DNA of 64,000 nucleotides from Aquimarina macrocephali JAMB N27 (lineage in GTDB: Bacteria; Bacteroidota; Bacteroidia; Flavobacteriales; Flavobacteriaceae). The first letter of the stretch is position 1. Every line of letters starts with the position of its first letter. Under the pieces are notes generated by a model, which saw only the letters and a list, made by a program, of their open reading frames with translations, ran no database searches and was not told where the DNA came from. This document shows, in pieces, positions 17,143 through 26,211 of the stretch. The translations under genes were made by a program, and so were the position numbers. The stretch is from positions 1 through 64,000 of the forward strand of contig NZ_JACA01000051.1 in the NCBI RefSeq assembly GCF_000520995.1. Direction: 5' to 3'.

Positions 17143-17931
17143 TTAATTAAATACAATATTTACACAAGATTCTTTATATAAGTTCCTAAGTACAAATTCT
17201 ATTGCTTTTCGAGAATTACTCGTTTGCCCGATTAGCCCTCCTTTATAGGTAAGTTTTCCTGTATTTACATTCCAATAATACTCTTTACTATCAGATTTAA
17301 CAATGCGCTTTTTGTCTTTGATCATGACTTGAAAAGCATTAAGTTCCTGACTATATTCGAGTCCTGACGGGAAATACATTTCGGTTACAAATTTTGTAGT
17401 GCCTTTTTCATAAAAATAGCACACACATTCTCCTATATCTTTTGCTTCAGAGACTCGAACCATATTATTTTGTACGATTTTCCATCCGCCATTAATGCGT
17501 ATAGCAACCACATCCATTAACATAGTTCCCTTTTCGGCAAGTCTTTTATCGACAAATGATTCAAAATTGATAACCGCAGAAATAGTTCCTGCTCTTTCTT
17601 TCTGGCTTTGAAAAACTATTTTATCTATGGTTAGCTTAAATTGATAATTATCATCGTGGATAATATCATCTAACTGAGAAGAAATATCTTTTTTGCTATA
17701 ATTCTTTCTCACTAAGGTTCCGGATAAATTCACAAAAACAGTATTTCCTCTATATTTTTCATCAAATAAACTCAGTACATCTTCTTTTTGGGTTCCCTCG
17801 GTTAACGCATTCATTTTATTGATATAATCTACCAATAATCTTTTTACAGGATCTTTTTCATTAAATGCTTTGACTGGGTGAACACTACTAAATAAAAATA
17901 TAAGGGTAAGAATAAAAGTAATTTTTTTCAT
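17143..17931 (-). CDS. Secreted protein of unknown function, possible NTF2-like domain
   Basis: A 262-residue protein with a Sec signal peptide ending near residue 22 (VKA). The region about 28-150 (DPVKRLLVDYINKMNALTEG... GWKIVQNNMVRV) has the look of an NTF2/SnoaL-like alpha+beta cone: an N-terminal helix pair, then strands closed by a Gly-Gly-Trp-Lys-Ile strand. A C-terminal part with two cysteines (ECVCYF) is unrecognised. It is a single-gene unit with its own terminator. Probably periplasmic. I do not know its function. Confidence 0.7.
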   Translation of the reverse strand: MKKITFILTLIFLFSSVHPVKAFNEKDPVKRLLVDYINKMNALTEGTQKEDVLSLFDEKYRGNTVFVNLSGTLVRKNYSKKDISSQLDDIIHDDNYQFKLTIDKIVFQSQKERAGTISAVINFESFVDKRLAEKGTMLMDVVAIRINGGWKIVQNNMVRVSEAKDIGECVCYFYEKGTTKFVTEMYFPSGLEYSQELNAFQVMIKDKKRIVKSDSKEYYWNVNTGKLTYKGGLIGQTSNSRKAIEFVLRNLYKESCVNIVFN

Positions 17932-18096
17932 AGTGATGGGGGGTATTAGTTAAACTCCTTTAAGTTACAAAAAATTACTCAAAATCGCTAATATTAACGC
18001 ACTATTCTTCGCTATAAATTACTTAATTCCAATAGTTTAATTACTGTTTTTAAATTCCTGTTAGTGACTATAGACCATAATTTTATTTTAAAAAAA

Positions 18097-19311
18097 CTAT
18101 CCAGATATTATCGATTTTGCTGCAATAAAAGCTCCGGTCCATGCATTCTGAAAATTAAACCCTCCTGTGATAGCATCTATATTTAATACCTCTCCTGCAA
18201 AATATAAATTCTGACACTTCTTACTTTCAAAAGTTTTAAAATTGACTTCTTTAAGATCAATCCCGCCTGCAGTTACGAATTCTTCTTTAAATGTACTTTT
18301 TCCTTTTACCTTAAAAACTCCTTGGGTAAGCTGTTCTGATAGTGCTTTAAGTTGAATTTTACTCACATCGGCCCAACGGATATCATTTCTTATTTCTGAA
18401 GCCAAAATTAAACTCTGCCAAAGTCTTTTTGGTAATTCAAATTGAGTGTATTTAAATATCTGTTGTTTTGGATGTTGATCTTTGAGCACTTTAAGTCTCT
18501 CAAAAATTTCCTCCTGTGAATAGTACTGAAGCCAATTCACTATGATTTCAAAATTATACTGACATGCATTGAGTTCTATAGCGCCCCAGGCCGAGAGTTT
18601 TAAAATTGCCGGACCACTCATCCCCCAATGTGTAATTAACAATGGGCCCTCACTCGATAATTTTGAATGCTTAACCTGTACTGAGACGTTTGTTACTACA
18701 CCAGGCAGATTTGCAATTCTTGGGTCTTTACTATTAAAGGTAAATAGTGAAGGAACCGCATCGACTGTCTGATGTCCTAAATCCTGAACTATCTTCCAGA
18801 TTTTTGGATTACTCCCCGTAGCAATCATTAGTGTTTTAGTCACAAAATCACCCTGACTGGTTTCTACGAACCATTGTTCATCTTTTTGGTAGAAATTTTT
18901 AACCGCATGGTTTTTTAAAATTTCTACCCCATATCGTTTTGCCTCGGATAAAAAACAATTGATAATCGTTTCTGAAGAATCTGAAACCGGAAATATCCTA
19001 CCATCATCCTCTATCTTAAGTGCTACTCCACGGCGGTCAAACCATTCCATCGTATCACCTGTCATAAACGTATGAAAAGGCCCTTTGAGTTCTTTTTCTC
19101 CTCTGGGGTAGTTTTTGCTTAACTCATCAGGGATAAATTCTGCATGAGTTACATTGCATCGCCCGCCACCAGATACTCGAACTTTGGACAACACTTCTTT
19201 TCCTCGTTCCAGAATAGCTATTTTTAGTTTTGGGTCATTTTCTGCCACATTAATAGCTGTAAAAAAACCAGCTGCACCACCACCAACAATTATTAAATCA
19301 TAGTCCATCAT
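18097..19311 (-). CDS. NAD(P)/FAD-dependent oxidoreductase, HI0933/BaiN family
   Basis: A 404-residue flavoprotein. It starts with the FAD dinucleotide motif VGGGAAGFFTA (residues 8-18) and ends with the family's second FAD motif (CQNLYFAGEVLNIDAITGGFNFQNAW, split here by context), with RVSGGGRCNVTHA between. These are diagnostic of the HI0933/YhiN-like family. The physiological reaction is mostly unknown; BaiN members act in bile acid reduction in gut clostridia, which is unlikely in this organism. The start overlaps the upstream GDPD stop by four bases (ATGA), so the two are translationally coupled. Confidence 0.87.
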   Translation of the reverse strand: MMDYDLIIVGGGAAGFFTAINVAENDPKLKIAILERGKEVLSKVRVSGGGRCNVTHAEFIPDELSKNYPRGEKELKGPFHTFMTGDTMEWFDRRGVALKIEDDGRIFPVSDSSETIINCFLSEAKRYGVEILKNHAVKNFYQKDEQWFVETSQGDFVTKTLMIATGSNPKIWKIVQDLGHQTVDAVPSLFTFNSKDPRIANLPGVVTNVSVQVKHSKLSSEGPLLITHWGMSGPAILKLSAWGAIELNACQYNFEIIVNWLQYYSQEEIFERLKVLKDQHPKQQIFKYTQFELPKRLWQSLILASEIRNDIRWADVSKIQLKALSEQLTQGVFKVKGKSTFKEEFVTAGGIDLKEVNFKTFESKKCQNLYFAGEVLNIDAITGGFNFQNAWTGAFIAAKSIISG

Positions 19312-19985
19312 GCAAAATTCGGAAAATCTGTGATGATACCCTCAACTTTCCATGATTTTGATTGTTCCATTTGCGTTTCTGTATTTACGGTCCATACATA
19401 TATCTTGTATCCCCGGTCTTTTGCAAGATTTACGGCATCCCGGGTTAGTGAGAAAATTGGAGGGTGTATAGAAAATGCTTCTAATGCTTCTGCTATAGAT
19501 AAAACTTCAATTGTATTTACTTCGCTTAGCACACCTATCTTAAAATTAGTGGTAGTTGCTTTTAGTTCGAATAACTGTGAGTGATCAAAACTAGAAATGA
19601 TAAAATGATCGTATTTCCAATCTGTATTTTTGATATACTCTTCTAGTAATGCAATCGTGGGCAGGGCTGTATTTTTGCCTTTCAATTCTATATTAAGTTC
19701 GCATTGCGTATTAATCACATCCAGCACTTTGCGCAATGTCGGTATCGTAAACCCTTCTTTTGTTTCAAACTGTTGTAGCTCTTTCAAAGTATATTCTAAC
19801 ACATTTCCTGTTCCATTGGTGGTTCTATCCAAGGTTTCATCGTGGATAACTACCAATTCTCCACTTTTACAGCAATGTACATCAATCTCGATACCATCTA
19901 CTTTATAATGCAAAGCTTCGATGATAGATTCTAATGTGTTTTCGGCAACTAAGCCAGCCGCGCCACGATGTCCGAATATTTTCAT
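19308..19985 (-). CDS. Glycerophosphodiester phosphodiesterase family protein
   Basis: A 225-residue cytosolic GDPD. Catalytic and metal residues are visible: HRG near the start (GHRGAAG), ENT (ENTLES), EIDVH with the metal Glu and Asp, and HDETLDRTTNGTG. The C-terminal WTVNTE and GIITDFP segments are standard. It would cleave glycerophosphodiesters to glycerol-3-phosphate and an alcohol. It is the first gene of a two-gene unit with the HI0933-family flavoprotein and diverges from the sigma factor gene. Confidence 0.9.
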   Translation of the reverse strand: MKIFGHRGAAGLVAENTLESIIEALHYKVDGIEIDVHCCKSGELVVIHDETLDRTTNGTGNVLEYTLKELQQFETKEGFTIPTLRKVLDVINTQCELNIELKGKNTALPTIALLEEYIKNTDWKYDHFIISSFDHSQLFELKATTTNFKIGVLSEVNTIEVLSIAEALEAFSIHPPIFSLTRDAVNLAKDRGYKIYVWTVNTETQMEQSKSWKVEGIITDFPNFA

Positions 19986-20123
19986 GAGTTAGCCTTTTTA
20001 ATTATAATTTTATATTCTTAATTATATCTTATTCTATTAATCCCAAAGAAACTAAAATTGTTATTTTTACAACAACTTAACATCACCCAAAGGTAACAAT
20101 CTGTTATTATAGTACATGAACCT

Positions 20124-20708
20124 ATGAATACTACCGAGGATCACAAAATTTTGGAAGGTATCGTCACTGGAAATGAGGTTATCATTACTACATTTTATAG
20201 AAAAAACCTACCTTACATAAGGCAATATGTTCTACAAAACTCTGGTAATGAAGAGGATGCAGAAGACGTATTTCAGGATGCTTTGATTTTGGTATATCAG
20301 AAATCAAAAACAGATTCTCTGGACTTACATTCTTCATTACGAACTTATTTTTATGGAGTTTGTAAAAATATGTGGAGAAACAGATTACGAAAAAACAAAA
20401 AAATGATTATCACCGAAAAATTACCTGAGGATGCAGAAATAATTACCCCTACAGTTATCGAAGATATAGAACGTAAAGAAAAAGAGCATGTATATCGTAG
20501 ACATTTCCTAAAACTAAGTGATACATGTCGTGAAGTTTTGAGCTTAATTTTTCAAGGAAATAGCATGAAAGATATTGCACGTATCACTGGATATTCTGAG
20601 GGATATACCCGAAAGAAAAAATTCGAATGTAAACGATACCTAATCGAAATGATCGAAAAGGATCATGCTTATCTAGAATTACAACTAAACCCTGAAAAAG
20701 GATCATAG
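20124..20708 (+). CDS. ECF-type RNA polymerase sigma-70 factor
   Basis: A 194-residue sigma factor. Region 2 is seen in GNEEDAEDVFQDALILVYQK (about residues 41-60) and region 4 in LSLIFQGNSMKDIARITGYSEGYTRKKKFECKRYL (about 140-175). There is a linker but no region 3. It is followed two bases after its stop by a membrane protein with an N-terminal cytosolic part, a common arrangement for ECF sigma factors and their partners in Bacteroidota. ECF factors respond to envelope or nutrient signals; the signal here is unknown. Confidence 0.87.
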   Translation: MNTTEDHKILEGIVTGNEVIITTFYRKNLPYIRQYVLQNSGNEEDAEDVFQDALILVYQKSKTDSLDLHSSLRTYFYGVCKNMWRNRLRKNKKMIITEKLPEDAEIITPTVIEDIERKEKEHVYRRHFLKLSDTCREVLSLIFQGNSMKDIARITGYSEGYTRKKKFECKRYLIEMIEKDHAYLELQLNPEKGS

Positions 20709-20709
20709 T

Positions 20710-21450
20710 ATGGAAAGAACCCCAGAAATATTCGAAAAAATAGAAGGGTATCTTGCACATACGTTACCTAAAGAAGAAGCAATCGCTTTTGAAAAAGAAT
20801 TAATTGCTAATCCAGAACTGCAAGAAGAAGTTGAAAAACACAGAGTTTTGCACAAAACCTTAAGTGATAAGGATACTTTGGATTTTAAAGAAAAATTAAT
20901 GCAGATCAGTGCTACTATCAAAGAAGAACAGAGCCATCCTCCTGCTCCGACATCTTCTCCTTCCTATTGGAAAATTGCAGCATCTATTGCGATACTATTG
21001 GGGGTAGGAATGCTATTCTGGTATACATATACCAATCAGCATAATACTCAAGATTTATACGGTGTTTATTATGAGCCCTTCCCTGTAGAAGACGCAATGC
21101 GAGGTAATACCGATAATGAAATGCAGAGCATTATAAAAAATTATGCTAAAGGTGCTTATGATTCTGTAGCGGTTGTACTAGAAAAACACCCAAACTTAGA
21201 TAGCCAACTACAATTATATCTGGGTAATAGTTATTTAAATATTAATCAGGAAGAAAAAGCGGTTTCTTTGTTTAAAGACATTAAAAGTAGTGGCAAGTAT
21301 TATGAAATTGCCAAATGGTATTTATCGCTCACCTATTTAAAATTAAATACTCCTAAAAAAAGCATTCCACTGCTTAAAGAAATCATTACCTATAACGGAG
21401 CATATAAAGATAAAGCTACAAGATTACTTACAGCGTTAGAAAAAAAATAG
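20710..21450 (+). CDS. Single-pass membrane protein with TPR-like periplasmic domain, putative anti-sigma partner
   Basis: A 246-residue protein. The cytosolic N-terminus (1-80) includes a zinc-free anti-sigma-like helix pattern (IEGYLAHTLPKEEAIAFEKELIANPELQEEVEKHR), much like the short C-terminal-anchored anti-sigma domains of Bacteroidota. One membrane segment spans about 85-105. The remainder is helical with TPR-type repeats (LYLGNSYLNINQEEKAVSLF, WYLSLTYLKLNTPKKSIPLL). It starts one base after the sigma stop, so the pair is certainly co-transcribed. The anti-sigma role is inferred from gene order and topology. Confidence 0.72.
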   Translation: MERTPEIFEKIEGYLAHTLPKEEAIAFEKELIANPELQEEVEKHRVLHKTLSDKDTLDFKEKLMQISATIKEEQSHPPAPTSSPSYWKIAASIAILLGVGMLFWYTYTNQHNTQDLYGVYYEPFPVEDAMRGNTDNEMQSIIKNYAKGAYDSVAVVLEKHPNLDSQLQLYLGNSYLNINQEEKAVSLFKDIKSSGKYYEIAKWYLSLTYLKLNTPKKSIPLLKEIITYNGAYKDKATRLLTALEKK

Positions 21451-21791
21451 GGATTATTTACAACACTACCTATTTATCTATATTCACCTAAACTAGACTT
21501 TACAGATCTCAAAAGGGTACTGAAATAAGGTTAATATAATCCTATAAAACCTAATCTTTTTATATCTCCCCCCTCTCGATACAGGATGTCGAAATACTTG
21601 TCTTTTAACATACCACACTCACAACTATAGTCTTCAAAATAAAATATTTAGCACTAATCAAACTCTAAAAAGCTTACCTGTAAAAAAATAAGGTATGTGA
21701 GGTAACAAAATGATATGTCGTGACATAAATATATAAACCCCATATATATTGATTAATCTAATAATTCAATCTTCACTCTAAAGAAACAATT
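21451..21791. other. 341-base intergenic region with a short dyad
   Basis: AT-rich, without a supported reading frame. TATGTC-N2-GACATA (21714-21727) is a compact dyad about 65 bases before the HTH gene and could be its operator. A segment near 21575-21605 (CTCTCGATACAGGATGTCGAA) resembles pieces of dispersed intergenic repeats seen in flavobacteria; this is only an impression. Confidence 0.35.
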
Positions 21792-22064
21792 ATGAATGTT
21801 ATCATCAAACACGTTGAGCTTATGAATCGAATCGACCAACTAATTCGTTTGAAAGCTACAGGGAATCCTGTAGAACTAGCAGAACGACTGGGAATTTCAA
21901 AAACAAAACTCTATCGTATCATCAACATCATGAAGGATCTAAATGCTCCTTTAGAATATGATATCGGTCTACAGAGTTATGTCTATGTAAAAGCTGTAGG
22001 ATTTAAATTTGGATTCTTCACAAAAGAAAGAAGTACAAAAGAATTACACACTTCTGTGGGATAA
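21792..22064 (+). CDS. Small HTH DNA-binding protein
   Basis: A 90-residue protein dominated by a helix-turn-helix (about residues 12-45: RIDQLIRLKATGNPVELAERLGISKTKLYRIINIM) followed by a short beta-wing (LEYDIGLQSYVYVKAVGFKFGF). This is the DeoR/WYL-type winged-helix front end without any ligand domain. Such free-standing domains are common in flavobacteria and their targets are not known. It stands alone, ahead of the inverted repeat at 22131. Confidence 0.7.
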   Translation: MNVIIKHVELMNRIDQLIRLKATGNPVELAERLGISKTKLYRIINIMKDLNAPLEYDIGLQSYVYVKAVGFKFGFFTKERSTKELHTSVG

Positions 22065-22130
22065 AATATTAATCTGATCTGTCAAATCAGATCATTTTCA
22101 CACAAAAAAACCTGAATAGTTTTATGCTTA

Positions 22131-22200
22131 TGTTAAACTGAGCTTGTCGAAGTGATTAGAAAACTGATAATAAATGGTCTTCGACAGGCTCAGATTGACA
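22131..22200. repeat. REP-like inverted repeat (CTTCGACAGGCTCAG family)
   Basis: The left arm 22131-22152 and right arm 22179-22200 pair over 22 bases with three imperfections, the core being CTGAGCTTGTCGAAG against CTTCGACAGGCTCAG. The loop is 26 bases. This core is well known as a dispersed palindromic sequence in many bacterial genomes. It sits between the convergent HTH and acyl-CoA dehydrogenase genes. It may act in termination or be a relic of a small mobile palindrome. Confidence 0.75.
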
Positions 22201-22254
22201 AATCATATACTTGTATTTTTCAGGCAACTTTGATACAAGAGATTTCAGAACTTC

Positions 22255-23433
22255 TTATTTAAAAGCAGACATCCCGGTAATATCCAGTCCTGTAATTAGT
22301 AAATGAATATCGTGTGTTCCTTCATAGGTAATTACACTTTCGAGGTTCATCATATGGCGCATGATGCTATACTCACCCGTGATTCCCATTCCGCCAAGAA
22401 TTTGTCTGGCTTCTCTTGCAATCTTAATTGCCATTTCTACATTATTACGTTTTGCCATAGAGATTTGTGCGCTAGTTGCTTTACCCTCATTACGCAACAC
22501 TCCTAATCGCCATGCTAATAATTGTGCTTTTGTGATTTCGGTAATCATTTCTGCCAGTTTCTTTTGTTGTAATTGCGTTGCTCCAATAGGTTTATCAAAC
22601 TGAACACGCTCTTTGGCATATCTTAACGCAGTATCATAACAATCCATAGCGGCACCAATTGCGCCCCAGGCAATACCATATCGTGCAGAATCCAAACATC
22701 CCAGCGGTGCACCAAGTCCACTTTTCCCTGGTAATATATTTTCTTTTGGCACTTTTACATTATCAAAGATTAACTCTCCTGTTGCAGATGCACGAAGCGA
22801 CCATTTATTATGTGTTTCTGGGGTTGTAAACCCATCCATACCACGCTCTACTACAAGCCCATGGATTCTTCCTTCTTCATTTTTGGCCCACACCACCGCA
22901 ATATCAGCAAAAGGTGCATTAGAAATCCAAAGTTTAGCGCCATTAAGTAAGTAATGATCCCCATTATCTTTAAAATTAGTAGTCATCCCACTAGGGTTTG
23001 ATCCATGATCTGGTTCTGTAAGACCAAAGCATCCTATAAATTCTCCAGATGCCAGTTTAGGCAAGTATTTTTTTCGTTGTTCTTCAGAACCATATTTCCA
23101 AATTGGATACATCACCAACGAAGATTGCACAGAAGATGTAGATCGTACACCAGAATCTCCTCGCTCTATCTCCTGCATGATCAAACCATAACTAATCTGG
23201 TCCAGTCCAGCACCACCATATTCTTCGGGTATATAAGGTCCAAATGCTCCTATTTCTGCAAGTCCTTTAATAATCTGCGTAGGGAATTCTGCACGTTGTG
23301 CAAAATCTTCTATAATAGGAGATACTTCGCGTTTTACCCAACTACGAGCAGCATCACGAACCATTTTATGTTCATCACTCAATAATTCGTCAATCTGGTA
23401 ATAATCTGGTGCCTGGAATAAGTCTGGTTTCAT
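22255..23433 (-). CDS. Acyl-CoA dehydrogenase (glutaryl-CoA dehydrogenase-like)
   Basis: A 392-residue acyl-CoA dehydrogenase with the standard three-part fold. Visible are the FAD/substrate loop GCFGLTEPDHGSNPSGM, the central WISNAPFAD segment, the catalytic-Glu region near the end (VITYEGTHDIHLLITG) and QILGGMGITGEYSI. The YEGTHDIH context matches glutaryl-CoA dehydrogenase, which oxidatively decarboxylates glutaryl-CoA in lysine/tryptophan degradation. I place the start at the ATG at 23433. The longer frame to 23535 would add a hydrophobic leader unlike the family, and the promoter box at 23481-23474 lies within that extension. Confidence 0.87.
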   Translation of the reverse strand: MKPDLFQAPDYYQIDELLSDEHKMVRDAARSWVKREVSPIIEDFAQRAEFPTQIIKGLAEIGAFGPYIPEEYGGAGLDQISYGLIMQEIERGDSGVRSTSSVQSSLVMYPIWKYGSEEQRKKYLPKLASGEFIGCFGLTEPDHGSNPSGMTTNFKDNGDHYLLNGAKLWISNAPFADIAVVWAKNEEGRIHGLVVERGMDGFTTPETHNKWSLRASATGELIFDNVKVPKENILPGKSGLGAPLGCLDSARYGIAWGAIGAAMDCYDTALRYAKERVQFDKPIGATQLQQKKLAEMITEITKAQLLAWRLGVLRNEGKATSAQISMAKRNNVEMAIKIAREARQILGGMGITGEYSIMRHMMNLESVITYEGTHDIHLLITGLDITGMSAFK

Positions 23434-23473
23434 TTTTAAAATATTTTCTAAATTACTGCATATAAGTGCAAAA

Positions 23474-23504
23474 CAAATGTAGGTAATGCTAAAAAAGCAA
23501 GCAA
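23474..23504 (-). promoter_or_regulatory. Promoter of the acyl-CoA dehydrogenase gene
   Basis: On the minus strand TTG (23504-23502) precedes TACATTTG (23481-23474) by 20 bases, a good -33/-7 pair. It supports the start at 23433 with a leader of about 35 bases. The rest of the 441-base gap to 23874 is AT-rich with no clear element. Confidence 0.65.
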
Positions 23505-23874
23505 TTTTTTTGACATTTTTAAAGAAATTGATCATTCTGCTATTACATTTAATATCTTTTGACCAAAAAGTTATCCAAATACGTTACTTTATTGCATCTA
23601 TTCCTGATAACAAAGTAAATTTAGTTTTCTACAAAGGTTAAAATTAGCCACACCTGTCTACTAAAAAATTTGTGTATAATTTCCGCAGTTCACTTCTTTT
23701 TTCTACACAAATAAAACCCAGAAAAAGAAAAAGTATTAATTCAAAAAATACATAAATATCTAATTATCAATTATTTACATATATAACCAACACCTCTCAT
23801 TTCTTCTGGCATAATTATTCTATATACAAACACATAACAGATTAAAATTTATTAAAACTAAAATTATAATAACA

Positions 23875-24192
23875 ATGAAAAATTTATTTGTATTACCGGT
23901 ATTAGCTTTTGGATTATTAGTAGGAACTCAAAGCATGAATGCTCAGGAAGTAGCTTCTAATGATGATACAGAAGTAGTTGCCCCTGTTCAGGAAAAATAT
24001 ATAGACCTAGCTGTAGAAAACTTACCTCAACCTGTTCTTGATGCAGTTGCAAAAGATTATGCTGGTGCGACTATCAAAAGTGCTGGAGCCAAAGAAGATG
24101 CTTCAGAATTTAGATTAGTATTGAAGCAAGGTGATAAAGAAATGGAAGTTTTCTGTGACGCAGAAGGAAAATGGATCTCTAAGAAGGGATAA
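23875..24192 (+). CDS. Small secreted PepSY-like protein
   Basis: A 105-residue protein with a Sec signal peptide (cut near residue 22, NAQ). The mature part, after an acidic linker, holds one PepSY-like (beta-lactamase-inhibitor-like) unit: a helix LPQPVLDAVAKDY, then strands AxIKSAGAKE and FRLVLKQGDKEMEVFCDAEGKWI. Such proteins are common and unexplained in Bacteroidota; related domains modulate peptidases or bind metals. It is a single-gene unit closed by the terminator at 24265. Confidence 0.78.
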   Translation: MKNLFVLPVLAFGLLVGTQSMNAQEVASNDDTEVVAPVQEKYIDLAVENLPQPVLDAVAKDYAGATIKSAGAKEDASEFRLVLKQGDKEMEVFCDAEGKWISKKG

Positions 24193-24264
24193 ACCTTTGA
24201 TGGTACATAAAGAAAGTTTTAATTTATGGTGATATAAATTAAACTGTAGAGTGATTGAATTTAG

Positions 24265-24294
24265 AAAAGGAAGATATATATCTTCCTTTTTTTT
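24265..24294. terminator. Intrinsic terminator, possibly bidirectional
   Basis: A perfect 26-base palindrome (24265-24290, arms AAAAGGAAGATAT and ATATCTTCCTTTT) followed by more T to 24294. The A-run on the left also gives a T-run on the minus strand, so it may serve both the PepSY-like gene and the convergent trmN6 gene. Confidence 0.88.
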
Positions 24295-24299
24295 ATGAA

Positions 24300-25013
24300 T
24301 CACATTTTTAGATAAAACGCTTTAGTAAGCTTTATATATGCATCGGTATATTGATGACGTTGCGTTTCTATAATCAATTCATCCGCCTCAAAATCCATTT
24401 GATCTCGACCAAACAACAACAGACTTCTTTTAATCTCTGAAATTGGTGTGCCTTTTACTCTCGTGATTTTTTGCGGAAACAAATTTACCTGTGCAGCTAT
24501 ATCAATAATACGTGATTCTTCTTTATATGGTATAATCATTGCAAATCGTCCCTTATCCGATAACAGTCTTGATGCTCCAATTAAAAGATGTTCAAAAGGT
24601 AGAGCATCTTCGAATCTAGCCATATCCCGTTTGGCATCAGAAGTTTTATAATCCTCTGCATAAAATGGAGGGTTACTTATTAGCAAATCATATTGATCGT
24701 CAATTTCTGCCACAAATTCCTGAAAAGAGGCATGGTAACAAAATAATCTATCTCCCCAGGACGACGCCTCAAAATTTTCGACTGCCTGCTCATAAGCATC
24801 TGCATCAATTTCTATAGCATCAATCACCTCTGCCTGGGAACGTTGCGCTGTCATTAAAGCGATCACTCCCGTTCCTGCTCCTATATCAAGAATTGAGGTT
24901 ATAGCATTACTAATAGGAACCCAAGCTCCTAGTAGCACTCCATCTGTACCTACTTTCATGGCGCATCGATCCTGATGGATCGTAAAGTCTTTAAATATAA
25001 AAGGCTTAGTCAT
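24300..25013 (-). CDS. trmN6: tRNA1(Val) (adenine37-N6)-methyltransferase
   Basis: A 237-residue class I SAM-dependent methyltransferase. SAM motif I reads ILDIGAGTGVIALM and the amino-methyltransferase motif IV reads NPPFY, typical of N6-adenine enzymes of the YfiC/TrmN6 family. The N-terminus (PFIFKDFTIHQDRCAMKVGTDG) is also characteristic. It would modify A37 of tRNA1(Val). It follows rimM on the same strand after 58 bases and is probably in the rpsP-rimM transcript. Confidence 0.87.
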   Translation of the reverse strand: MTKPFIFKDFTIHQDRCAMKVGTDGVLLGAWVPISNAITSILDIGAGTGVIALMTAQRSQAEVIDAIEIDADAYEQAVENFEASSWGDRLFCYHASFQEFVAEIDDQYDLLISNPPFYAEDYKTSDAKRDMARFEDALPFEHLLIGASRLLSDKGRFAMIIPYKEESRIIDIAAQVNLFPQKITRVKGTPISEIKRSLLLFGRDQMDFEADELIIETQRHQYTDAYIKLTKAFYLKM

Positions 25014-25071
25014 ATGTTAACATTCATCGAGAAACAAAAGCCCGGGTATTTATCGGGAGGACAAAATAAAA

Positions 25072-25596
25072 TTAAAGATACAAATCAATGAGTCCTTCGG
25101 GAGTATGAACAGTAATCGTTTTTGATTTTCTATCAATTTTATCAATAAATTCATCATTCATAGGAATAAGAATCTCGGTACCTTTACGATCAATTTCGAA
25201 TAAAGCTTGAGCCGTTGTATCGTTAATAGCTTTAATAATTCCTACTTCTCCAAAAACACTATCAATAATCGTAAAACCAATTATTTCGTGGTAATAAAAC
25301 TGAGTTCCTTCAAGTTTTGGTAATAGTGTAAGTGGTAAATATAGCTCTGTTTTCATGAGGTCATCTGCATCTTCTTCAGAATTTACATCCTCAAATTTTA
25401 TACGTAGTAAATCACTTTTATGTAGCGAACATTTTTCAATAAAAAATGGAACCAGATTATTGTTATAATGAACAAATACTGATTCCATTTTCGTATAACT
25501 TTCGGGTTCATCGGTATCCAGTTTAACCAATACCTCACCCCTAAAACTAAATTTACTTACGATTTTACCTAGATAGAAGCATTCTTCTTTCTTCAT
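25072..25596 (-). CDS. rimM: Ribosome maturation factor RimM
   Basis: A 174-residue protein with the RimM N-terminal beta-barrel (FYLGKIVSKFSFRGEVLVKLDTD; the family GxxGxxGxV motif is altered to IVSKFSFRGEV) and a PRC-barrel at about 95-170 (FYYHEIIGFTIIDS...ILIPMNDEFIDKID). RimM binds S19 and assists assembly of the 30S head. It lies 15 bases after rpsP, the classic rpsP-rimM order. Confidence 0.92.
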   Translation of the reverse strand: MKKEECFYLGKIVSKFSFRGEVLVKLDTDEPESYTKMESVFVHYNNNLVPFFIEKCSLHKSDLLRIKFEDVNSEEDADDLMKTELYLPLTLLPKLEGTQFYYHEIIGFTIIDSVFGEVGIIKAINDTTAQALFEIDRKGTEILIPMNDEFIDKIDRKSKTITVHTPEGLIDLYL

Positions 25597-25611
25597 CGTG
25601 AATAATTACAA

Positions 25612-26154
25612 CTATTCTTCTTCGTTGCTAGCTTCCTCTGTTACTTCTGCTTCTGCAGTAGCTTCGACAGCTTCTTCCGCTTCAGCAGCAGTTTCTTCTG
25701 CTTCTTCTGCTTTTGCAGCAGCTTCACGTTTAGCATTTACTTCCTTTTCAGCTTCCAAAGCTTTAGCTTTTTCCGCTGCTTCAGCTTTTGCTAACGCATC
25801 TTTCTTAGCATCAACAGATCCTTCTTTTTCTGATACCCAAGCCTGATATTTTTCTTCAGCTTGTTCTTCTGTTAAAGCACCTTTTCGTACTCCACCAGCA
25901 AGGTGATTTTTTAATAAAGCTCCTTTATAAGATAAGATAGCTTTTGCAGTATCAGTTGGTTGTGCACCATTCTGTAACCACTTTACAGCACCATCAATAT
26001 CTAAGTCAATACTTGCAGGGTTTACATTAGGATTATAAGTTCCTAATTTTTCAAGAAATCTACCATCTCTTTTTGATCTAGCATCTGCTGCTACGATCCA
26101 GTAAAAAGGCTTTCCTTTTTTACCGTGTCTCTGTAATCTAATTTTAACAGGCAT
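25612..26154 (-). CDS. rpsP: 30S ribosomal protein S16 with long Ala/Glu-rich C-terminal tail
   Basis: A 180-residue S16. The conserved core (MPVKIRLQRHGKKGKPFYWI through PTDTAKAILSYKGAL) fills about the first 90 residues. The last 70 or so are a low-complexity Ala/Glu/Lys tail, a Bacteroidota trait and about double the length of E. coli S16. I start at the ATG at 26154, where the core begins, not at the in-frame ATG at 26190. Promoter TACCTTTG lies 58 bases upstream. Heads the rpsP-rimM-trmN6 operon. Confidence 0.93.
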   Translation of the reverse strand: MPVKIRLQRHGKKGKPFYWIVAADARSKRDGRFLEKLGTYNPNVNPASIDLDIDGAVKWLQNGAQPTDTAKAILSYKGALLKNHLAGGVRKGALTEEQAEEKYQAWVSEKEGSVDAKKDALAKAEAAEKAKALEAEKEVNAKREAAAKAEEAEETAAEAEEAVEATAEAEVTEEASNEEE

Positions 26155-26211
26155 ATATAAATTAATTTTTGGGTACTCGACCCTATTCATAATTAAGGCC
26201 GCAAAGGTAAT

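Noticed and set aside
23434..23535. N-terminal extension of the acyl-CoA dehydrogenase
   Set aside because: Hydrophobic and unlike the family; the -33/-7 promoter lies inside it, so the start at 23433 is preferred.
25598..25846. Ser/Ala-rich plus-strand frame
   Set aside because: Antisense to the Ala/Glu low-complexity tail of ribosomal protein S16; the repetitive composition is a mirror of that tail.
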